DNA from: Pasteurellaceae bacterium
GTDB lineage: Bacteria; Pseudomonadota; Gammaproteobacteria; Enterobacterales; Pasteurellaceae
Length of the DNA stretch: 5,233 nt
Assembly (NCBI GenBank): GCA_900756875.1
Contig: CAAELW010000090.1
Coordinates: forward strand, 1 to 5,233
Direction: 5' to 3'
This document shows positions 1 through 5,233 of this stretch, piece after piece. The position numbers were made by a program, and so were the translations under genes. The notes under the pieces were generated by a model. The model was not told the DNA's origin and searched no databases. It was given only the letters and a program-made list of their open reading frames with translations. Each line of letters opens with the position of its first letter. The first letter of the stretch is position 1.

Positions 1-1
1 C

Positions 2-1234
2 CACACCGTTAATTTTTAAGCTACCTTCATAAGGTAAGAAACCCAGTAATACATTGATTAAAGAGGTTTTGCCTGCACCACTTTGACCGACAAGTGCAAT
101 ATGGCTTTCTTTCGGAATATGGAATGAAAGCGGCTTAGTTAATGGTTGACCTTGTGGAGAAAGCACCACTAAATTTTCAGCCTGAATTTCGACCGCACTT
201 TGTGCTGGAATTTGTTCATTGCCTTGATGTGCAATTAAATAATCCGCTTCTAAGAAATCGACAATGGCATCAGCAGCACCAATACCGGCTGCACGATCGT
301 GGTAGTAAGTCCCGAGATCACGCAATGGTTGATAAAACTCTGGGGCCAGAATTAAGCAGAAAAAGCCGGTAAATAAGGTTAGTGTGGTGCCATAAGTACC
401 AAATTCAATTTGACCTAAATAGCTAAAACCAAAATACACCGCCATTAAAGCAATGGAAATGGAGGTGAAAAACTCTAACACGGCAGAAGAGAGAAACGCC
501 ATTTTAAGCACAGCCATGGTGGTTTCTCGGAAGTCTTCCGTTGTGCTTTCAATATGTTGAGTTTGTTCTGAAGTGCGGTTGAAAAGACGTAAAGTTTCTA
601 AACCACGTAAGCGATCCAAGAATTGTGCACTCAAGCGAGAAAGGGTAGCCATATTTTTTTGGCTGCTATCTGCTGCGGCAATCCCTACCAGAATCATAAA
701 AATTGGTACAAGCGGTGCAGTGACCATCAAAATCAATCCAGCTGCCCAGTTGAGTGGGAATACGGCAATTAAAATCACCATTGGTACAATGGCAGACAAA
801 CTTTGTTGTGGTAAGAAACGCGCATAGAAGTTATGCAGATTTTCCACTTGTTCAAGCATGATACTTGCCCAGCTACCGGCTGGTCTATTATTGATAGTCG
901 CAGGTCCCACTTGGTGGATTTTGTCTAAGATCTTTTGACGCATATGATTGCGCAGTAATCGACCTGCTTTAAAGCCAATTTTTTCGCGTAGCCATAAAAT
1001 GACCGCACGCAAAGCAAAAGTAATGATTAATGCAATAAAATAGGGAACCAGTTCAGCGCGATCGACATTTTGCATAATGAGCTTGTCGAGCAATGTCGCA
1101 AGAAAATAGGTTTGAGCCACAAGAATTAAGGAAGAAAGTGTGGCAAGGGCAATATTGGTGCGCATTAATTTTTTAACTGGTTGTTGTTGCGCACGAAGCC
1201 ATTTCTGTAAATATTTTTGGCGAAGTTTATCCAT
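2..1234 (-). CDS. cydD: CydD, ABC transporter half for cytochrome bd assembly (3' end cut by window)
   Basis: This is the CydD half of the inner-membrane heterodimeric ABC exporter CydDC, which is needed to assemble cytochrome bd oxidase. Its substrate has been reported as cysteine/glutathione and more recently as haem. The window holds the first 411 codons of a protein that is about 588 residues in E. coli. The N-terminus MDKLRQKYLQKWL parallels E. coli CydD. Hydrophobic segments near residues 28-49, 62-82, 145-163, 165-187, 247-272 and 283-302 form the six-helix membrane domain. The family motifs AGSWA (119-123), FLDRLRG (205-211) and LAPEFYQPLRDLG (296-308) are present. The nucleotide-binding domain starts near 348, with Walker A GQSGAGKT at 383-390. 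The signature motif, Walker B and H-loop lie beyond the left edge. The start has AGGA 12 bases upstream, a slightly long spacing. The gene follows trxB, as in E. coli, where cydC comes next. Confidence 0.95.
   Translation of the reverse strand, partial: MDKLRQKYLQKWLRAQQQPVKKLMRTNIALATLSSLILVAQTYFLATLLDKLIMQNVDRAELVPYFIALIITFALRAVILWLREKIGFKAGRLLRNHMRQKILDKIHQVGPATINNRPAGSWASIMLEQVENLHNFYARFLPQQSLSAIVPMVILIAVFPLNWAAGLILMVTAPLVPIFMILVGIAAADSSQKNMATLSRLSAQFLDRLRGLETLRLFNRTSEQTQHIESTTEDFRETTMAVLKMAFLSSAVLEFFTSISIALMAVYFGFSYLGQIEFGTYGTTLTLFTGFFCLILAPEFYQPLRDLGTYYHDRAAGIGAADAIVDFLEADYLIAHQGNEQIPAQSAVEIQAENLVVLSPQGQPLTKPLSFHIPKESHIALVGQSGAGKTSLINVLLGFLPYEGSLKINGV
192..200 (-). repeat. DNA uptake signal sequence core, inside cydD
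   Basis: Exact AAGTGCGGT on the minus strand, followed by CGAAATTC, which fits the extended AT-rich arm. It encodes part of QSAVE (345-349), in the variable linker before the ATP-binding domain. Confidence 0.9.
571..579 (+). repeat. DNA uptake signal sequence core, inside cydD
   Basis: Exact AAGTGCGGT on the plus strand with TGAAAAG following. On the coding strand it covers NRTS (219-222), where E. coli CydD has the unrelated GRGE. Confidence 0.9.
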
Positions 1235-1244
1235 TGTTTTTATT

Positions 1245-1280
1245 TATCCTAGGATAGGATGAGTTGGATGGAGGATTAAA
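1245..1280 (-). promoter_or_regulatory. cydD leader with ATCC repeats complementary to its ribosome binding site
   Basis: Read on the minus strand, the stretch before cydD holds ATCCT at 1276-1272, 1260-1256 and 1255-1251, and ATCC at 1269-1266. They are followed at once by AGGAT (1250-1246), the only Shine-Dalgarno-like sequence before the ATG. ATCCT is the exact complement of AGGAT, and the last copy forms the 10-base palindrome ATCCTAGGAT with it. Pairing could hide the ribosome binding site, but abutting copies cannot fold into a loop; the more distal ones can. The repeat and complementarity are seen directly; a regulatory role is inferred. I see no convincing sigma-70 promoter in this gap. 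Confidence 0.35.
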
Positions 1281-1302
1281 AAATCTACCTTTGAAAAATA
1301 AT

Positions 1303-1331
1303 AGGTGCGTGAAACCTTGTTTTACGCACCT
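1303..1331 (-). terminator. Probable intrinsic terminator or attenuator after trxB
   Basis: An 8-bp inverted repeat (AGGTGCGT at 1303-1310, ACGCACCT at 1324-1331) lies 20 bases past the trxB stop codon. On the minus strand it can extend inward by three A-T pairs past one mismatch, and it is followed by a T-rich run (ATTATTTTTC). It would end or reduce transcription between trxB and cydD. The T-run is interrupted by A residues, so read-through into cydD is plausible. Confidence 0.55.
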
Positions 1332-1351
1332 TACATGAGAATTTAGCGCAC

Positions 1352-2373
<1,022 letters not shown>

Positions 2374-2394
2374 ATAAAAAAATAGTTGATCGTA

Positions 2395-3252
2395 TTAGTA
2401 AAGCAATGAATACAGCAATCGGCGATATTTATTGGTGATAGGATCCGCATTGCCTATGGCTGATAAAATAGATAAAAACTGTTGTTTTACTTCACCATTT
2501 TCTGCAGAAAGATCTTGTTTAAGAATGCTAAATAATAAATCTAACGCTTCTTCGTTTCGGTTGGCTTGATGTAGCTGAACTGCCAATTTCAACGCAATTT
2601 CAGGCGTTGGATTTTTCGCATAATCCGCTTGTAATTGCTGAATTTCTGGCGTATCTGCCGCTTTAATTAAAAGCTCAATCTGCGCTTGTAAGCCATGCCA
2701 ACGGCTGTCGCGATCCTGAATCGGAATTTGCGCTAAAATATCTGCCGCAGGCTCCGTTTTCTTCATGGCAATATAGGTTTCCGCATAAAGTAATGCCACA
2801 TCGCTGTTTTTCTTATCTGAAAGCTCCCAGGCGTCTTTCAGTAATGGAAGGGCCGAGTCGTAATCTTCCACTTGTAAAAAATCCAAGGCTTTTTGGAATT
2901 TTAAATCTTCTTCTTTTGGCAAAATGGCGCTTAAACGTTGTAATAAGCTAGCTTCATCTAATGCACCAGGGAACGCATCTAATGCTTGTGCCTCTTTAAA
3001 AAGATAAGTTGTTGGCAACGCTTGAATACGAAATTGTGCAGCAATCATTTGCTCTGTTTCACAATTGACTAAGCCGAGAATAAATTGTCCTTGGTGTTGT
3101 TCTGCAACACGTTGTAGAACTTTTGCAAAATCAGCTGATTCTTTATGGCTTGGCGCATAAAAGTTAATGACAAGCGGCGTTTCAACCGAACGTTGCAACG
3201 TTTCAGTAAGATTTTGTTCGTTGAGTTCAACTAAAAAAGGTAAATCTGCCAT
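2395..3252 (-). CDS. cnoX: CnoX/YbbN-type chaperedoxin (thioredoxin fold plus TPR)
   Basis: The product is 285 residues, matching E. coli CnoX/YbbN (284) in length and along its whole course. Shared stretches include EQMIAAQF (67-74), ALPLLKDAW, AQIELL..AADTPEIQQLQ, LHQ..RNEEAL.LLF and the C-terminal KYRR.LY.LLY. CnoX is a cytoplasmic holdase that protects proteins during oxidative (hypochlorite) stress and hands clients to GroEL and DnaK; this role is taken from the family. Residues 1-110 form the thioredoxin domain, with cis-proline in LPTTYLF (P80). From about 115 to the end lie helical TPR-like repeats. The position of the thioredoxin CGPC reads H36-K37-E38-S39, so both active-site cysteines are absent. 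C64 is kept and corresponds to E. coli C63. The start has AAGGA six bases upstream. A possible -10 (TATCAT, 3276-3281) has no clear -35. trxB follows 89 bases downstream. Confidence 0.92.
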   Translation of the reverse strand: MADLPFLVELNEQNLTETLQRSVETPLVINFYAPSHKESADFAKVLQRVAEQHQGQFILGLVNCETEQMIAAQFRIQALPTTYLFKEAQALDAFPGALDEASLLQRLSAILPKEEDLKFQKALDFLQVEDYDSALPLLKDAWELSDKKNSDVALLYAETYIAMKKTEPAADILAQIPIQDRDSRWHGLQAQIELLIKAADTPEIQQLQADYAKNPTPEIALKLAVQLHQANRNEEALDLLFSILKQDLSAENGEVKQQFLSILSAIGNADPITNKYRRLLYSLLY

Positions 3253-3294
3253 TTTTATTCCTTGATAAATGGAAAATGATACCTGATTTTAACA

Positions 3295-3303
3295 AAGTGC
3301 GGT
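3295..3303 (+). repeat. DNA uptake signal sequence core upstream of cnoX
   Basis: Exact AAGTGCGGT on the plus strand in the gap between cnoX and the permease terminator. The flanking CAGTTTTA fits the extended consensus less well. It lies just upstream of the possible cnoX -10 region. Confidence 0.85.
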
Positions 3304-3333
3304 CAGTTTTAGAAATGTTTTACAGGAAAAGAA

Positions 3334-3356
3334 AAGGGCAGTGTTAATCTGCCCTT
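3334..3356 (-). terminator. Intrinsic terminator of the NCS2 permease gene
   Basis: A perfect 8-bp stem (AAGGGCAG at 3334-3341, CTGCCCTT at 3349-3356) with a 7-base loop starts 15 bases past the permease stop codon. On the minus strand it is followed by the T-rich TTCTTTTC. The GC-rich stem, short loop and T-tract make a good rho-independent terminator, separating the permease from cnoX. Confidence 0.8.
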
Positions 3357-3371
3357 ATTTATGATCTATTT

Positions 3372-4682
3372 TTATTCTTTTGTTTCTTCCACTTTATCTT
3401 CTGGAAGCACGAGGTTAAGAATTAAGGCAAGTAATGAACCAACGGTAATGCCTGAACCGAGCACTTCTTTGAAAAAGTGCGGTAATTTATCAAGCAATTC
3501 TGGACGAGTCGTCACGGCTAAACCACAACCAATGGAAATCGCGATAATTAAACCATTACGTTTGCTACGTGCGACTTTATCCAACATTTGGATACCTGCA
3601 GCGATAATCATCGCGAACATCATTAAGCCTGCACCGCCTAATACAGGCAATGGAATTGATACAATTAATGCACCGAATACAGGGAATAAGCCAGCTAGCG
3701 CTAAAAGTACACCGGTTAGCGCAACCACGTGACGACTTGCCACGCCAGTTAGAGATATGACACCAATGTTTTGTGAGAATGAAGAGAATGGTGTGGTGGA
3801 CATGATGGCTGCTAGGGCAGATCCTAAACCATCGGCTAAAACGCCACCGCGTAAATGTTTGCCGGTGATTTCTGTTTGAGTCGCATTACCTAGCGCTAGG
3901 AAGTTACCGCTTGATTCAACGATCGTGACTAAATACGCAATGGACATGCCGATAATGCCCGAAATTGGGAAGGCTAAGCCAAAGTGTAGCGGTTGTGGAA
4001 TCGCAAAAGTTTGCGCTTGTTTTACGCCTTCAAAGCTTACCCAGCCCATCGCCAAACAAACAATATAACCTGTCATCATCCCAATAACGATTGCGGCAGC
4101 AGAGAAAATGCCTTTACCCCATTGTACGAGCGCAACCACGATCACTAACACAAAGCTCGCCATCATTAAGTTTTCTGGCGTCGCATAATTCGCATCACCA
4201 CGTTGACCACCCGCGAACCAGTCAACCGCAACTGGAATCAGGCTTAAGCCGATCATCATGACAACCGTCCCCGTCACAAGTGGAGGGAACAATTTGCGAA
4301 TATACGGCATAAAGAAACTGCCGATAATCATCACTAAGGAACCAATGAGAGAAGAACCTAAAATACCGGCGATGCCATATTCGCTGAAACCAATGGCAAG
4401 TGCAGCAGCAACGAAAGTAAAGCTTGTCCCCATTACACTTGGTAAACGAATACCAATAGGCCCCAAGCCTTTACATTGGATAACGGTCACTACACCAGAA
4501 ATTAAAAGCGCAGCATTAACTAATGTAATGGTATCTTCGGTCGGTAATTTTAAGACGTTACCAATGACCAGTGGTACGGCAATAATTCCCCCTAGTGCAG
4601 CAAGTAAATGTTGTGCCGCAAGGAGTAAACTCAATCCGAAAGGTGGTTTGTCTTCCACCGTGTAAAGCAGGTTGTTATTCAT
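3372..4682 (-). CDS. NCS2/NAT-family nucleobase permease, probably a purine (xanthine/urate) symporter
   Basis: This is a 436-residue polytopic inner-membrane protein of the uracil-xanthine permease family, which imports nucleobases with protons or other cations; the family fold has 14 membrane segments. The N-terminal LLYTVEDKPP (5-14) resembles E. coli XanP. The TM1 pair QH is at 24-25. GTSF (85-88) fits the TM3 substrate region. E256 (in VESSG), D284 (in GVLADG) and Q304-N305 match the substrate and proton residues known in E. coli XanQ. The NAT signature reads QNIGVISLTG (304-313), with Q-N and a terminal G as in xanthine permeases; UraA has E-N and R. The central stretch FPPLVTG..IGLSLI.V.VDW.AGG and FLALG is closer to the urate permease UacT, so the exact substrate is open, but uracil is unlikely. 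AGGGA lies six bases before the ATG. A PurR-box promoter precedes it and a terminator follows, so it is probably monocistronic. Confidence 0.88.
   Translation of the reverse strand: MNNNLLYTVEDKPPFGLSLLLAAQHLLAALGGIIAVPLVIGNVLKLPTEDTITLVNAALLISGVVTVIQCKGLGPIGIRLPSVMGTSFTFVAAALAIGFSEYGIAGILGSSLIGSLVMIIGSFFMPYIRKLFPPLVTGTVVMMIGLSLIPVAVDWFAGGQRGDANYATPENLMMASFVLVIVVALVQWGKGIFSAAAIVIGMMTGYIVCLAMGWVSFEGVKQAQTFAIPQPLHFGLAFPISGIIGMSIAYLVTIVESSGNFLALGNATQTEITGKHLRGGVLADGLGSALAAIMSTTPFSSFSQNIGVISLTGVASRHVVALTGVLLALAGLFPVFGALIVSIPLPVLGGAGLMMFAMIIAAGIQMLDKVARSKRNGLIIAISIGCGLAVTTRPELLDKLPHFFKEVLGSGITVGSLLALILNLVLPEDKVEETKE
3475..3483 (+). repeat. DNA uptake signal sequence core, inside the NCS2 permease gene
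   Basis: Exact AAGTGCGGT on the plus strand with AATTTAT following, a good extended uptake sequence. It encodes LPHFF (400-404) near the C-terminus, a weakly conserved loop. Confidence 0.9.
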
Positions 4683-4712
4683 TTGGTTTCCCTAAGTAAA
4701 AAAATTGTGCGA

Positions 4713-4740
4713 ATTATACGTTAATTTTGATTCGAGGCAA
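4713..4740 (-). promoter_or_regulatory. Sigma-70-type promoter of the NCS2 permease gene
   Basis: On the minus strand a perfect -10 TATAAT (4718-4713) lies 16 bases after TTGCCT (4740-4735), which matches the -35 consensus at four of six positions. The transcript would start near 4706, giving a leader of about 24 bases. The -35 lies inside the PurR box, so a bound repressor would block RNA polymerase. Confidence 0.7.
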
Positions 4741-4750
4741 ACGTTTGCGT
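4735..4750 (-). promoter_or_regulatory. PurR operator (PUR box)
   Basis: The minus strand reads ACGCAAACGTTTGCCT, whose core GCAAACGTTTGC (4737-4748) is a perfect 12-base palindrome. It matches the gammaproteobacterial PurR box (ACGCAAACGTTTGCGT type) at all but one or two outer bases. PurR with hypoxanthine or guanine as co-repressor represses purine synthesis and several nucleobase transporters. The overlap with the -35 of the permease gene predicts repression when purines are plentiful and supports a purine substrate for the permease. Confidence 0.85.
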
Positions 4751-4763
4751 AAATAAAATAAAA

Positions 4764-4801
4764 AAGTGCGGTTAAAAATCATCTTGTTTTTAACCGCACT
4801 T
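4764..4801 (-). terminator. Terminator of the DASS transporter gene made of two inverted uptake sequences
   Basis: A perfect 15-bp stem (4764-4778 with 4787-4801) and an 8-base loop lie 15 bases past the stop codon at 4817. Each arm begins with the uptake core AAGTGCGGT, one on each strand, followed by the A-tract typical of the extended uptake sequence. On the minus strand the hairpin runs into TTTTTATTTTATTTA, as in an intrinsic terminator. Paired uptake sequences serving as terminators are well known in Haemophilus. Confidence 0.88.
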
Positions 4802-4816
4802 ATTCGATTTTAAAGG

Positions 4817-5233
4817 TTACATCCAGAAGATATAAGCAATTGTCCCGATAATTAGCATACAGGTTAAATCAATAAATTTACCTACTCGGATCATTTCGGA
4901 TTGTTTAACAAAACCTGTCGCGTACACAATCGCATTTGGTGGTGTACCAACCGGCATCATAAAGGCACAAGATGCACCTAGACCGATAATCATCGCAAAA
5001 CCAAGCGGAGGCATATTCAGTGCTTGTGCGATGGAAATAAAGATTGGGACCAGTAAAGCTGCACTCGCTGTGTTTGACGTAAACTCAGTCAAGCAGACAA
5101 TAAAAGCTGCAACAATTAATGCCATCACATAGTAGTGACCACCTTCAATAATGAAGACGATACCATCAGCCATAATTTTACTTGCGCCTGAATGAGTGAG
5201 TACAGAACTTAAGGTTAAACCACCACCAAAGAG
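4817..5233 (-). CDS. DASS/SLC13-family sodium:carboxylate symporter, C-terminal 138 residues (5' end cut by window)
   Basis: The reading frame is open from the right edge to the stop at 4817, so this is the last part of a gene whose start lies outside. The methionine at 5173 is internal: LFGGGLTL (local 1-8) just before it is a conserved family motif. The second SNT signature, which helps form the sodium and carboxylate site in VcINDY, is seen in TEFTSNTASAALLVPI (49-64; SNT at 53-55). GASCAFMMPVGTPPNAIVYATG (86-107) is the typical C-terminal motif, followed by a last membrane helix ending at FWM. VcINDY has 462 residues, so roughly 70% is missing here. Such proteins sit in the inner membrane and import C4-dicarboxylates such as succinate with Na+. 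Dicarboxylate is the likely substrate class, but the exact one cannot be told from this part. The gene is separated from the permease by its own terminator. Confidence 0.9.
   Translation of the reverse strand, partial: LFGGGLTLSSVLTHSGASKIMADGIVFIIEGGHYYVMALIVAAFIVCLTEFTSNTASAALLVPIFISIAQALNMPPLGFAMIIGLGASCAFMMPVGTPPNAIVYATGFVKQSEMIRVGKFIDLTCMLIIGTIAYIFWM

Noticed and set aside
142..372. Plus-strand open frame of 76 codons
   Set aside because: It lies opposite the well-matched cydD frame, has no recognisable domain and gives low-complexity antisense protein.
573..827. Plus-strand open frame of 84 codons
   Set aside because: Antisense to the CydD membrane domain, with no family features; a shadow of the real gene.
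3253..3333. cnoX promoter
   Set aside because: TATCAT and TAAAAT are possible -10 boxes, but neither has a convincing -35 at 16-18 bases, so no promoter is listed as a feature.
3361..3732. Plus-strand open frame of 123 codons
   Set aside because: It overlaps the NCS2 permease on the other strand and begins next to that gene's terminator; its composition reflects antisense to membrane helices.
4258..4665. Plus-strand open frame of 135 codons
   Set aside because: Antisense to conserved permease helices and motifs, with no domain of its own.
4817..5173. A complete 118-residue protein starting at the ATG at 5173
   Set aside because: The frame stays open to the window edge and encodes the conserved LFGGGL motif upstream, so this methionine is internal to a larger DASS transporter.

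Overview
The window looks like ordinary chromosome from a Pasteurellaceae bacterium of the Haemophilus/Aggregatibacter branch. The main evidence is six exact copies of the DNA-uptake signal core AAGTGCGGT (the Haemophilus 'Hin' type) in 5.2 kb, two of them arranged as the stem of a terminator. AT-rich composition and strong protein similarity to enterobacterial CydD, TrxB and CnoX/YbbN agree with this. The species cannot be fixed from the sequence alone.

All five genes lie on the minus strand, so they read from right to left. At the right edge (4817-5233) is the C-terminal part of a DASS/SLC13-family sodium-coupled carboxylate transporter, cut by the window. It ends in a terminator built from two inverted uptake sequences (4764-4801). 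Next is a complete NCS2/NAT nucleobase permease (3372-4682) with its own promoter, overlapped by a near-perfect PurR operator (4735-4750). Its signature residues point to a purine (xanthine/urate) permease rather than a uracil permease. It is closed by an intrinsic terminator at 3334-3356.

The left half is a redox block: cnoX/ybbN (2395-3252, a thioredoxin-fold plus TPR chaperone), trxB (1352-2305, thioredoxin reductase) and cydD (2-1234, left end cut off by the window), one half of the CydDC ABC transporter needed for cytochrome bd assembly. CydC is expected just beyond the left edge. The cnoX-trxB and trxB-cydD gaps each hold a hairpin followed by a T-rich stretch, so the three genes are probably only partly co-transcribed. 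The gap before trxB also carries a perfect TATAAT inside the hairpin.

No gene-free stretch exceeds about 135 bases. I found no mobile element, CRISPR array, tRNA or rRNA, and nothing that amounts to a new system. The most useful observations are the PurR-controlled purine permease, the loss of the thioredoxin active-site cysteines in CnoX beside trxB, the promoter nested in a terminator before trxB, and SD-complementary repeats before cydD.
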